From: Dyella flava | Lineage (GTDB): Bacteria > Pseudomonadota > Gammaproteobacteria > Xanthomonadales > Rhodanobacteraceae | Assembly (NCBI RefSeq): GCF_016904955.1 | Contig: NZ_JADIKE010000037.1 | Span: forward strand, 186,001 to 250,000 | Length of the DNA stretch: 64,000 nucleotides | Direction of reading: 5' to 3' | In this document: positions 39,407-48,605 of the stretch, one piece after another | How positions within the stretch are numbered: position 1 is the stretch's first letter | Layout of the letters: each line of letters opens with the position of its first letter | Made by a program: the position numbers and the translations under genes | Notes under the pieces: model-generated | What the model was told of the DNA's origin: nothing | Seen by the model: only the letters and a program-made list of their open reading frames with translations | Database searches by the model: none

Positions 39407-41062
39407 ATGGGGAACAGGCTGTGGGGCAGAGAGCTGCTTGCGCAAATTGGGGTTTGCGTTGGCTACGCATTGGCATTCCTGGCTATTCACTCAATCAATT
39501 CATACCCAGCTCACTGGCACCTCAATGCTGGTCTCGAAATCATCACTCTTCTCTTGATCCCCTATCGGTATTGGGGAGCACTGCTCGTCGGTGAGGCAAT
39601 TCCTAACGCCTACGAGGCATGGCTGTGTCTTGCTGATTTCGGTTCAACATGGGTCGCTCTTCGCATGATCCCAGAGATGCTGCTCTGTATGCCCGTGGTG
39701 TGGCTGTACCGCAGCAAGCTCAATATCTTCCCGACGAAGCACTTGGTGAATATCAAGGCACTGCTGACGTGCGTGCTGATAATCTCCATCGTTCTTAGCG
39801 CCTACAGTTGCGCCCTAGTTTCTACTCTCCACATCACCAACGGCCCCTATCGCCACAGTCCAATGCTCGCAGGCATTTACTTGGCGGGTAACTATGCGGG
39901 TTTGCTAACACTTGTGCCGTGTGCGTTGATTGTCCGACTAGACTTCCGGAAGGGACGCTTCCACGAGCGCCTGAAGGAGATCTGGTCCAGCAGCAAGCTG
40001 CTGGCGGATGCATCGGGTCTTGCCTTGCCGGTTATCGCCTTCATGGCATGGATCGCCGGAAAGTCGGAGATGACGCAGGCAACAGTGATCGAGATGGCGA
40101 TGCTCATTCCAGCCGCATGGCTGACTGTTCGACATGGGTGGCGCGCGGCGGCCTTGGCCGGCACCCTAATCATCATTTGCAATGGCCTACTGCAACCTGA
40201 CCTTCCGACAACATCCAACGTTGTCGAGATCACTTTCGCGCTCTGTCTCGCCGTGAGCGGCCTTTACGCCCTGGGCGCTAAGGTTACGGCTCAAAATCTG
40301 AGAAATGAGCGTGAGCGTCAGGGCGTGGAAGCTGAGCAACAAATGGTGAGACAGAATCTAGCCGTCACTGAACGCCGGATGCGCCGTGCCGCGGAGAAGC
40401 TGGAGTTCGTGGCCGGATCACTCCACATTGCAAATAACAGGGTTCTCGACCATATGCGGCGAATCGTGCCCAACATCGAGTCCCATGCATTCTACAAACA
40501 GGCGATGGTGGCGCACGAGCAGGTCTACCAGCTTGCTGAGAGCCTCCACCCCTCCGCGTGGCGCGATCGAGGCGTTCCCGCCGCATTGAATGAGACTGTA
40601 GCTCGGGCGCTGGATGAGGCTGGCATCGCTTACAGCTGTCACATAGGCGGACGCGGCTTCACCTTGCTGGAGTCGTCAGTTATGACTGCCATCTACCGAA
40701 CGGCGTGCGAAGCCATCACTCATGTGACATCGCATCTGACGTGTTCGCGGGTGCGCCTGGAAGTGCGGGCTGGCGAAACCAATAAACACCGTTGGGCGGT
40801 CATTCGGGTTGATGGGCTAATGGACCACGACGACGTTGCGAGAAGCGTTTATTACAGCGAGCAGCGTCGCGATCTCGGGGTGAAACTAGGAGCGCATCTC
40901 GCGAGCATTGAAGAAATGCGCAGCCAAGCTCAAGTGTTTGGCGGGCAAGTCCATGTACGAGCGACGTCCAAACACTTGAGGGTTACCGCACTACTTCACA
41001 GCCAAGCTGCAGAAGTGCGTCAGCAAAAAGCCTCGGCACCTCTGCGCTTGTGGGTGAACTGA
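39407..41062 (+). CDS. MASE1-type membrane protein with degenerate histidine kinase domain
   Basis: 551 aa from ATG 39407 (TTG 39362 would add 15). About 290 residues of alternating membrane helices resemble a MASE1 sensor module (LNAGLEIITLLLIPYRYWG, then LAGIYLAGNYAGLLTLVPCALIV). A coiled coil (ERERQGVEAEQQMVRQNL) leads to a domain aligned with HisKA_3/HATPase kinases, but key residues are lost: the H-box reads AGSLHIANNRVL (Asp after His missing), the N-box reads YRTACEAITHV (Asn replaced by His), and the glycine boxes read VDGLMDHDD and GVKLGAHLASIEEM. It therefore probably cannot bind ATP. No response regulator lies beside it. GC content is lower than the core genes, in line with acquired DNA. 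Confidence 0.75.
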   Translation: MGNRLWGRELLAQIGVCVGYALAFLAIHSINSYPAHWHLNAGLEIITLLLIPYRYWGALLVGEAIPNAYEAWLCLADFGSTWVALRMIPEMLLCMPVVWLYRSKLNIFPTKHLVNIKALLTCVLIISIVLSAYSCALVSTLHITNGPYRHSPMLAGIYLAGNYAGLLTLVPCALIVRLDFRKGRFHERLKEIWSSSKLLADASGLALPVIAFMAWIAGKSEMTQATVIEMAMLIPAAWLTVRHGWRAAALAGTLIIICNGLLQPDLPTTSNVVEITFALCLAVSGLYALGAKVTAQNLRNERERQGVEAEQQMVRQNLAVTERRMRRAAEKLEFVAGSLHIANNRVLDHMRRIVPNIESHAFYKQAMVAHEQVYQLAESLHPSAWRDRGVPAALNETVARALDEAGIAYSCHIGGRGFTLLESSVMTAIYRTACEAITHVTSHLTCSRVRLEVRAGETNKHRWAVIRVDGLMDHDDVARSVYYSEQRRDLGVKLGAHLASIEEMRSQAQVFGGQVHVRATSKHLRVTALLHSQAAEVRQQKASAPLRLWVN

Positions 41063-41521
41063 TCAATTCGAAACCGACTTTTCAACAGCGGAGCAACTCA
41101 CGGGGTTGTCACATTTTTCCTCCTCTACGACGAACTGAGTCGTCCCGTTGCTCTGCGGAGTCGCCATCACCGTCGTGGTGGCGTCGCTATAAACCGTCTG
41201 CGCTGTTGATGTCGCGCCCGACGCCGTGGTTTGCACATTCTGCGAGTCAATACCCATCGGCAAAACCACCACGCCTCCGTTCGCCGCAGCAATCGCTGCA
41301 TGCACGGTGCCATTCAGATCATTGATCTGGATATATTCGACGCCGTTGAGCACGAAGACGTAGACGTGCCAGTTCGAACTCGCGCTGAGATCCGCGGCAT
41401 TGGGCCAGGACTGCCCCAGGCCTGTGGCCGGTGTCGAAGTCTGCGCAAAGACTGTGGACGTGAGAGAGAGCGCGACAAAACCAGCGAGCAGAGCTTTGCG
41501 GACTCCGAGAGTGCGTGACAT
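41063..41521 (-). CDS. Small secreted protein of unknown function
   Basis: 152 aa with a clear signal peptide (MSRTLGVRKALLAGFVALS, cleavage after VFA at about residue 26) and AAGGGGAAG as ribosome binding site before ATG 41521. The mature part includes NWHVYVFVLNGVEYIQINDL, a Gly/Val-rich VVVLPMG segment and a Thr/Ser-rich middle, with two Cys near the end (EKCDNPVSC). Not recognised as a named family. Its stop codon begins on the base right after the stop of the convergent MASE1 gene, so the two end to end with no spacer. Confidence 0.75.
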   Translation of the reverse strand: MSRTLGVRKALLAGFVALSLTSTVFAQTSTPATGLGQSWPNAADLSASSNWHVYVFVLNGVEYIQINDLNGTVHAAIAAANGGVVVLPMGIDSQNVQTTASGATSTAQTVYSDATTTVMATPQSNGTTQFVVEEEKCDNPVSCSAVEKSVSN

Positions 41522-42628
41522 GGGCTTCCCCTTTGAGGCCGGCAGACCACCTGCCGGATGCCCGGAATTTAGCAGTTAAATGTTGGTTTCGAGATGAAGG
41601 CAAACCGAACGTCTGACGCTATTGCGTGAAGGAATTGTCAATTCCGAGAGAGCCACACTTTGCAGACTCTGCTCGGAAGTGAGCAATGTTCAATGATGAG
41701 GTTCGATCAGCTCCACAAGCTTGGCCCCGATCCTGAGCTTGCCGACAGCAATCAAGTTTCCCCAGCCGCAGAAGCTTATTGTGAACCGGTACGACGCAAC
41801 GGAATGTTGCGGTTTTCAATCGCTCAACATCGCTCATCGGTAATGTCGAAAACCCGCATCTCGTCTTTCTGTCGCATATCCGCACAACGCAACCCAGCGA
41901 TTTCTCCAACACGTGCTCAGGAGCAAGTGCGGATCAGAGATGCCCCTTAACGACAATCCCGAAACGATAGGTCGCTGACAAGCTCTGCTTCTTCTCGGAC
42001 TCTCACACGATGAACGTCATTGCGTACGGGGTGGTCTTGATCTCAACCCCTGGAAGCGGGCGCATGCGTTGATGAAGTCATCGACCACGCACTGTCCACG
42101 CAGGGGCTTCGCGAATATCGCGAACGTGCCTTCAGATGCACTGGAAGCGTTGGAGGCTGCTCGCCATCCTTCGCAACATTGCGCTGCTGATTCAGATGAA
42201 ACGTGAGAGCACTCGGCGGAAGCGAATACGCGACGGTTTTCTTCCTTGCAGAACGACACGAAGCCGGGAGTTGTCCCTACGGCGGCGCGTGCTGCTCCAT
42301 TTCGATCTGCGAGAACCATTTCGACTTGGCTGTCGTGCGCTTGCGTATCTCCCACCCGCCGCTGGTGCCGAGGGATTGCCAGTTTCTCGTTTGCAGAAGA
42401 GTCTGCGCTCGCGACTCAGACCAAGTAGCTCGGTGAGCCGGACAGCCCACATGGAAAATGCGGCCGCGCATAAAGAGATGGGTTTCGAAAGCCACGTTGT
42501 GGATCTCCGGTGGTGGAGATCCTGTGGGCTCTTCGGGGCCGGTGCAGTGCCGTGATATGGCACCCCGGTGAAGACCTTCGAAGATCAAGAAGTCACACCT
42601 GTGCGACTCCCTGTTTTTTTCACCGAAT
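41522..42628. other. 1.1 kb without a convincing gene
   Basis: Open frames of 90-140 codons occur on both strands (such as 42017-42355 minus, containing FAIFAKPLRGQCVVDDFINA), but they overlap each other and lack start signals and family features. They may be remnants of disrupted genes. A 17-bp dyad TTCGCGA-ATA-TCGCGAA lies at 42108-42124. The stretch abuts the 3' end of tRNA-Pro, a common site for integration of mobile DNA, but no integrase or duplicated tRNA end is seen. Confidence 0.6.
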
Positions 42629-42705
42629 TGGTCGGGGCGGCGGGATTCGAACCCACGACCCTTTGCCCCCCAGGCAAATGCGCTACCAGGCTGCGCTACG
42701 CCCCG
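42629..42705 (-). tRNA. tRNA-Pro (anticodon GGG)
   Basis: 77 nt with encoded CCA. Acceptor stem CGGGGCG/CGCCCCG with A as discriminator, D-loop AGCCTGGTAGC, anticodon loop CTGGGGG flanked by TTTGC/GCAAA giving GGG, T-loop GGTTCGAATCC. It ends the block thrS...ihfA-merR, the same position as in Pseudomonas. Confidence 0.97.
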
Positions 42706-42726
42706 ACTGATCCGGCAAAGAAAGAA

Positions 42727-42756
42727 ATTGTAGCAGTTCCGGCGCGACTGCCGGAA
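42727..42756 (-). promoter_or_regulatory. Hairpin and -10 box ahead of tRNA-Pro
   Basis: TTCCGGC-AGTCGC-GCCGGAA (42756-42737) sits just after the MerR-type gene, then TACAAT (42732-42727) 22 bp before the tRNA. The hairpin may end the ihfA-merR transcript and the hexamer may start the tRNA; no good -35 is seen. Confidence 0.4.
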
Positions 42757-42764
42757 GGCCAAGC

Positions 42765-43121
42765 TTAACGTCGCAGCAGAGCCAGTACTTCTTCCAGCTC
42801 CATGCGCACCTGGCGCACGATCTGATGCGACATGCTGGCTTCCATCCGGGCCTGCGGACCTTCCAGCCTGGCGCGGGCACCGGTGATGGTGAAACCCTCG
42901 TCGTACAGCAGGGAGCGGATCTGCCGGATCATGAGCACGTCGTGACGCTGGTAGTAGCGGCGATTGCCACGGCGCTTCACCGGATTGAGCGCCGGAAATT
43001 CCTGCTCCCAGTAACGCAGCACATGCGGCTTCACCCCGCACAGATCGCTGACTTCACCGATGGTGAAGTAGCGCTTGGCCGGGATGGCCGGTAGCTCGGT
43101 GTTATTCCCCTGATCCAGCAT
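42765..43121 (-). CDS. MerR-family transcriptional regulator
   Basis: 118 aa. N-terminal MerR helix-turn-helix: [29 protein letters not shown], then the wing [30 protein letters not shown], followed by a dimerisation helix ([20 protein letters not shown]). There is no effector domain or Cys ligand, so its signal is unknown. The start lies inside the end of ihfA (20-bp overlap), so the two are co-translated. This MerR-type gene after ihfA and before tRNA-Pro is conserved in gammaproteobacteria. Confidence 0.92.
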   Translation of the reverse strand: MLDQGNNTELPAIPAKRYFTIGEVSDLCGVKPHVLRYWEQEFPALNPVKRRGNRRYYQRHDVLMIRQIRSLLYDEGFTITGARARLEGPQARMEASMSHQIVRQVRMELEEVLALLRR

Positions 43122-43404
43122 AGCCCTCGACTCTCACCTTGAGTTTCTGCCCTGGCCGGAACGTCACCACCCGACGAGCGGAGATCGGGATCTCCTCGCC
43201 GGTCTTGGGGTTACGGCCCGGTCGCTGGTTCTTCTTGCGCAAATCGAAGTTGCCGAATCCTGACAACTTCACCTGCTCGCCCCTTTCCAACGCCTCGCGG
43301 ACCACCTCGAAATAGGCGTCCACGAACTCTTTGGCTTCCCGCTTGTTAAGGCCCACCTCGAGGAAGAGGCGCTCGGCCATCTCCGCCTTTGTCAGCGCCG
43401 CCAT
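43102..43404 (-). CDS. ihfA: Integration host factor subunit alpha
   Basis: DNA-bending protein of 100 aa that dimerises with IhfB. ATG 43404 ([14 protein letters not shown]) follows GAGGATAA; the longer frame lies inside pheT. The body matches [42 protein letters not shown] and the DNA-intercalating Pro in [12 protein letters not shown], ending [11 protein letters not shown]. It follows pheT by one base and overlaps the MerR-type gene. Confidence 0.96.
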   Translation of the reverse strand: MAALTKAEMAERLFLEVGLNKREAKEFVDAYFEVVREALERGEQVKLSGFGNFDLRKKNQRPGRNPKTGEEIPISARRVVTFRPGQKLKVRVEGYAGSGE

Positions 43405-43405
43405 C

Positions 43406-45784
43406 TTATCCTCGCAATTTTGCCTCGCATGACGCCTCCAACGCAGCCACCGCATTTCGAACGCAGCGATCCGCGTCGTCGTCGGTAAGCGTGCGGGAAG
43501 CGTCCTGCAAAATCAAGCCCATAGCGAGACTCTTTCGGCCCGCTTCGACCCCTTTGCCGCTATAGCGGTCGAACAGACGCAACTCCGCCAGGGCGCCGCC
43601 CAGGCTTCCCCGGACGGAATGCTCAATCTGTGACCAGCTCACCTGTTCAGGAACGTCCACGGCAATATCGCGACGGACGGCCGGGAAGCGCGGCACCGGC
43701 TGCGCCTTGGGAAGGCGGCGACCGAGCAGCGGCTCCAGGGCCAGCTCCAGGACGTGCACGTCCGGCCCCAGGTCCAGCGCCTTGGCCAGCTGAGGGTGCA
43801 AGGCGCCCAGGTAGCCGACTGTCTCACCGTCGCGAGCCACCCGTGCGCCCCGCCCCGGATGCAACCAGCCGGGAAGACCATCGGCATGCACCGACCAGCG
43901 CTGCGGCTCGCCGCCCCATGCGATCAGTGCGTCCAGATCGCCCTTGAGGTCGAAGAAATCCAGCGGACGGACGGCCTCGCCCCACTGCTCTGCCCGCGCG
44001 CTGCCGCAAGCGACGATGGCCAGACTGGGGGTTTCCACCGGCGGGTTGCCCTCCGCAAACACGCGACCCAATTCAAACAGACGTACGCGCTCCTGCTGAC
44101 GGGCACGGTTGTGCGACAAGGCTTCGATCAAGCCGGGCAGCAGCGACGGTCGCATCACAGCCAGATCAGCGGACAGCGGATTGGCCAGGGGCACCAGCTT
44201 GTCGCCCAATCCCCACTTTTCCAGCAGGGCTTGGCTGACGAAGGCCAGATTGACGGCCTCGTAGTAACCGCGTGCGGCCAGTTGCTCGCGCACCGACAGC
44301 TCGTTCAGACGGGCCTCCGGTTCGGTAGCGAGCGCCAGCGCACCGTCCGGAGTGTGGGTAGGGATACGGTCGTAGCCGTAGATGCGGGCCACTTCTTCGA
44401 CCAGATCTTCTTCCAGCTCGATGTCGAAGCGGCTGCTCGGCGCAGTGATGCGCCAGCCTTCGGCCACGGTTTCCACCTGCATGCCGAGGGCGGTGAAGAT
44501 GCGCGCGACTTCGGCATCTGCGACATCCACACCCAGCACACGCTTGAGACGGGCACGCCGCAGCGGCACGGCGGCTGGCTTCGGCAGATCCGACAGATTT
44601 TCGGCCACCAGCACCGGGCCGGCGTTGCCGCCGGAGATGGCTAGCAGCAGTTCGGTGGCACGCTCCAGCGCCCGGCGCGGCAGTTCTGGATCGACACCAC
44701 GCTCGAAGCGATGCGATGCATCGGTATGCATGCCCAGTTTGCGCGCACGCCCCATGATCGCGGCCGGCGCGAAATGCGCCGATTCGAGGAAGATGTTGTG
44801 CGTGGCGTCGGTAACGCGCGAGTCGTAGCCGCCCATCACACCGGCAATGGCCAGGCCTTTCTTGTCGTCGGCAATCACCAGGAAGCCGGTATCGAGCTTC
44901 GCTTCGGAACCATCGAGCAGCTTCAGCGTTTCGCCGTCGCGCGCATGGCGTACGACGATATCGCCCTCCAGCCTGTCGTTGTCGAACGCATGTAACGGCT
45001 GGCCCAGTTCCAGCATCACGTAGTTGGTGACGTCGACGACCGCGCTGATCGGGCGCAAGCCGGCCCGGCGCAGGCGTTCGGCCAGCCACAACGGCGTGCG
45101 CGCCGCCGGGTCGATACCCTCGATGATGCGGCCGAGATAGCGCGGCGCGTCCGCACCGGCTTCGAGGCGGATGCCGCGGCGTGCTGCAGCAGTAACTGGC
45201 GCAGCGGCCTGCAGCGGTACTTTCACCGCGCTGCCGAACAGTGCCGCGACATCGTGCGCAAGACCGACCAGTCCGAGGCAATCCGGACGATTCGGCGTGA
45301 GCTTCAGCTCGATGCTGGCGTCGGGCAGACCAAGGTAATCGGCCAGCGACTTGCCGATCGGCGCATCGGCTGGCAGTTCCAGCAAGCCCGACGCATCGCT
45401 GTCGACGCCCAGCTCTTTGGCCGAGCACAACATGCCGAACGATTCCACGCCACGCAGCTTGGCCGCCTTGATCGCGATACCGCCGGGCAGGTTTGCGCCA
45501 ACCGTCGCCAGCGGCACCCTGATGCCGACGCGCGCATTCGGTGCGCCGCAGACGATCTGCAGCAGCTCACCCGATCCGGTATTGACCTTGCAGACCTGTA
45601 AACGATCGGCCTCCGGATGCTTTTCGGCGCCGACGATTTCGGCTACCACCACGCCGCCGAGGCTTTCACCCAGTGGCGTGAGTTCTTCCACCTCCAGCCC
45701 GGCCATGGTCAGCGCATGGGCCAGGGCAGCACGGTCGGCCTTGATCTCGACCAGCTCGCGCAGCCAGTTTTCGGAGAATTTCAT
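43406..45784 (-). CDS. pheT: Phenylalanine--tRNA ligase beta subunit
   Basis: Beta subunit of the heterotetrameric PheRS, 792 aa, normal length. N-terminal tRNA-binding OB fold ([20 protein letters not shown]), B3/B4 editing region ([20 protein letters not shown]), B5 domain, inactive catalytic-like core ([17 protein letters not shown]) and C-terminal FDX-ACB domain ([18 protein letters not shown]). It follows pheS by 21 bp in the usual order and is followed by ihfA. Confidence 0.97.
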   Translation of the reverse strand: MKFSENWLRELVEIKADRAALAHALTMAGLEVEELTPLGESLGGVVVAEIVGAEKHPEADRLQVCKVNTGSGELLQIVCGAPNARVGIRVPLATVGANLPGGIAIKAAKLRGVESFGMLCSAKELGVDSDASGLLELPADAPIGKSLADYLGLPDASIELKLTPNRPDCLGLVGLAHDVAALFGSAVKVPLQAAAPVTAAARRGIRLEAGADAPRYLGRIIEGIDPAARTPLWLAERLRRAGLRPISAVVDVTNYVMLELGQPLHAFDNDRLEGDIVVRHARDGETLKLLDGSEAKLDTGFLVIADDKKGLAIAGVMGGYDSRVTDATHNIFLESAHFAPAAIMGRARKLGMHTDASHRFERGVDPELPRRALERATELLLAISGGNAGPVLVAENLSDLPKPAAVPLRRARLKRVLGVDVADAEVARIFTALGMQVETVAEGWRITAPSSRFDIELEEDLVEEVARIYGYDRIPTHTPDGALALATEPEARLNELSVREQLAARGYYEAVNLAFVSQALLEKWGLGDKLVPLANPLSADLAVMRPSLLPGLIEALSHNRARQQERVRLFELGRVFAEGNPPVETPSLAIVACGSARAEQWGEAVRPLDFFDLKGDLDALIAWGGEPQRWSVHADGLPGWLHPGRGARVARDGETVGYLGALHPQLAKALDLGPDVHVLELALEPLLGRRLPKAQPVPRFPAVRRDIAVDVPEQVSWSQIEHSVRGSLGGALAELRLFDRYSGKGVEAGRKSLAMGLILQDASRTLTDDDADRCVRNAVAALEASCEAKLRG

Positions 45785-45805
45785 CGTGTTGTTTCCTGCG
45801 GCCAG

Positions 45806-46933
<1,128 letters not shown>

Positions 46934-46990
46934 TCACCGAAGCGTGTGGATACCCATGTGCTCTTTCAGAGGGAAAAAAGCAGAAGCTCA

Positions 46991-47027
46991 AACAAAAACG
47001 GGGAGAAGGCTTAAGGCCTTCTCCCCG
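46991..47027 (-). terminator. Strong intrinsic terminator between rplT and pheS
   Basis: Twelve-bp perfect stem CGGGGAGAAGGC/GCCTTCTCCCCG with a 5-nt loop, then TTTTTGTTT on the minus strand, 32 bp after the rplT stop. Confidence 0.9.
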
Positions 47028-47059
47028 CTTGATTCACATCATTCGTCAGTGTTCGACGA

Positions 47060-47419
47060 TCAAGCGGCCAGACTGGCCTTCGCCTTTTCTGCGATGGCTC
47101 CAAACGCCTTGATGTCGTGCACGGCGATGTCGGCCAGCACCTTGCGGTCAACCGTGATACCGGCCTTGGCCAGACCGTTGATCAGGCGGCTGTAGGACAG
47201 GCCGAACTGACGGGCAGCCGCATTGATACGCACGATCCACAGGGCGCGGAACTGGCGCTTCTTCTGCTTGCGGCCGATATAGGCGTACTGACCGGCCTTG
47301 ATGACAGCCTGGTTGGCAACGCGGAAGACCTTGCGGCGGGCGTTGTAGTAGCCCTTGGCACGACCGATGATTTTCTTGTGACGACGACGGGCGGTAACGC
47401 CACGCTTTACACGAGCCAT
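47060..47419 (-). CDS. rplT: Large ribosomal subunit protein bL20
   Basis: rRNA-binding assembly protein of the 50S subunit, 119 aa. Begins [19 protein letters not shown] and contains [21 protein letters not shown] and [19 protein letters not shown], all typical. It lies 16 bp after rpmI. L20 usually represses the rpmI-rplT mRNA; a structured leader before rpmI is noted separately. Confidence 0.98.
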   Translation of the reverse strand: MARVKRGVTARRRHKKIIGRAKGYYNARRKVFRVANQAVIKAGQYAYIGRKQKKRQFRALWIVRINAAARQFGLSYSRLINGLAKAGITVDRKVLADIAVHDIKAFGAIAEKAKASLAA

Positions 47420-47435
47420 GGTTCAGTCCTCCGCC

Positions 47436-47633
47436 TTAGAGATACGGCAACATGCGTGCTACACCCTTGGTGTCGCAGGCCTTGACGTGGTTGGTGGCGC
47501 GCAGATTGCGCTTACGCTTGGTCGACTTCTTGGTCAGGATGTGCGACTTGAAGGCGTGACCGGCCTTGAACTTGCCGGACGCGGTCTTGCGAAAACGCTT
47601 CGCCGCCGCGCGGTTGGTCTTGATCTTGGGCAT
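47436..47633 (-). CDS. rpmI: Large ribosomal subunit protein bL35
   Basis: 50S protein of 65 aa: [20 protein letters not shown], then [20 protein letters not shown] and the C-terminal [14 protein letters not shown], all diagnostic. AAGGAGC precedes the ATG by 6 bp. First gene of the rpmI-rplT unit. Confidence 0.98.
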   Translation of the reverse strand: MPKIKTNRAAAKRFRKTASGKFKAGHAFKSHILTKKSTKRKRNLRATNHVKACDTKGVARMLPYL

Positions 47634-47728
47634 GGAAATGCTCCTTGATGGGGCTCGCTTTGTGAGAGGCAGCCCGGTTTCTGACTGATCTGGCGGCGAC
47701 TTGGTCGCTCTTTCCGTCCTGCCACGAT

Positions 47729-47769
47729 CGGTTCACGACCCTTCCTTGCGGGTCGAACCGGCGATTATA
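47729..47769 (-). promoter_or_regulatory. rpmI promoter -10 and leader hairpin
   Basis: A perfect TATAAT (47769-47764) with a poor -35 is followed directly by a two-part stem, CGGTTC/GAACCG and GACCC/GGGTC (47760-47729), at what would be the 5' end of an about 120-nt leader. Placement suits feedback control by L20, which acts on rpmI leaders in other bacteria. Confidence 0.5.
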
Positions 47770-47848
47770 CGGACAAAGGGTGGGCAATGCCAGCAGCCCC
47801 TTTGTCAAAAGCTCCAAGTTGCCGTAACACCCCCTTTCCGGAGAGAGA

Positions 47849-47884
47849 GGGCTGAGGGGCTGAGGGGCTGAGGGGCTGAGGAGC
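47849..47884. repeat. Tandem 8-bp repeat (GGGGCTGA, about four units)
   Basis: GGGCTGAGGGGCTGAGGGG continues in the same register to GCTGAGGAGC. It appears to have grown out of the end of a REP-like unit. Confidence 0.75.
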
Positions 47885-47973
47885 CGAGCTGCCAAGGTGG
47901 CTGCTACAAGGCAGATTCCCAGCGCTGGAGCCTCAGAAGCCTGTCTCGATTTGCTGGGCCGGGGCTAGATTGG

Positions 47974-48010
47974 CTCCTCACCCTACCCTCTCCCCGGGGG
48001 GGGGAGAGGG
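47974..48010. repeat. REP-like palindromic repeat after infC
   Basis: CTCCTCACCCTACCC ... CCCCGGGGGGGGGAGAGGG, with an expanded G-run, 29 bp after the infC stop. Confidence 0.75.
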
Positions 48011-48038
48011 GTTATGGCACAACGGGAGATCCCGCCGC

Positions 48039-48563
48039 TTACTTCTTCTTCGGTCCGATCATCATGACCATCTGGCGCCCTTCCAGGCGCGGGAACGACT
48101 CGACCACGCCGTTCTCGCCCACATCGTCCTGGATGCGCTTGGCCAAGTCCTGACCGAGGTCCTGGTGGGACATCTCGCGGCCGCGAAAGCGGATGGTGAC
48201 CTTGACCTTGTCGCCTTCCTCAAGGAAACGAAGCATGTTGCGGAGCTTGATCTGGTAATCACCTATGTCCGTAACCGGTCGGAACTTCACTTCCTTGATT
48301 TCGACCTGCTTCTGCTTCTTCTTGGCAGCCTGGGCCTTCTTCTGGGCTTCGAACTTGAACTTGCCGTAATCCATGATGCGGCAGACCGGCGGATCGCCGT
48401 TCGGCTGGATCTCGACCAGATCGAGCCCTGCTTCTTCAGCGGCGCGCAGCGCCTCGTCGCGGGTCAGGATGCCGAGCTGTTCGGAATCCGGTCCGATCAC
48501 ACGCACACGGGGTACGCGGATCTCATGGTTGCGGCGGTTGCCCTTAGTTTCGGTGGTGGCGAT
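48039..48563 (-). CDS. infC: Translation initiation factor IF-3 (AUC start)
   Basis: IF-3, 174 aa, prevents 50S joining and checks start-codon fidelity. The best start is ATC at 48563: GGAGG lies 8 bp upstream and the frame gives [20 protein letters not shown], matching the N-terminus of relatives; the first ATG/GTG-type alternative (GTG 48506) would remove the conserved N-terminal domain start. Body: [20 protein letters not shown], the lysine linker [12 protein letters not shown], and the C-domain [20 protein letters not shown]. infC genes typically use AUU, or another AUN codon, so that IF-3 limits its own synthesis. It follows thrS by 42 bp. Confidence 0.94.
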   Translation of the reverse strand: MATTETKGNRRNHEIRVPRVRVIGPDSEQLGILTRDEALRAAEEAGLDLVEIQPNGDPPVCRIMDYGKFKFEAQKKAQAAKKKQKQVEIKEVKFRPVTDIGDYQIKLRNMLRFLEEGDKVKVTIRFRGREMSHQDLGQDLAKRIQDDVGENGVVESFPRLEGRQMVMMIGPKKK

Positions 48564-48605
48564 ACCACTATCCTCCAGAAGATGTTTTCGATCGGCCGGG
48601 CGGCA

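Larger units (their letters stand above)
47634..48038. other. Gap between infC and rpmI: promoter, leader, repeats
   Basis: No gene. It holds the rpmI promoter and leader, a four-unit GGGGCTGA tandem repeat at 47849-47884 next to a decayed CCCCTTTCCGGAGAG unit, and a REP-like repeat at 47974-48010. Confidence 0.7.

Noticed and set aside
39025..39594. 189-codon frame between the zincin-like ORF and the MASE1 gene
   Set aside because: Overlaps the well-supported MASE1 start, has a frame crossing a terminator, and no recognisable domain.
47849..47884. Short tandem repeats as a CRISPR array
   Set aside because: Eight-bp units without spacers; a simple repeat growing from a REP-like element.
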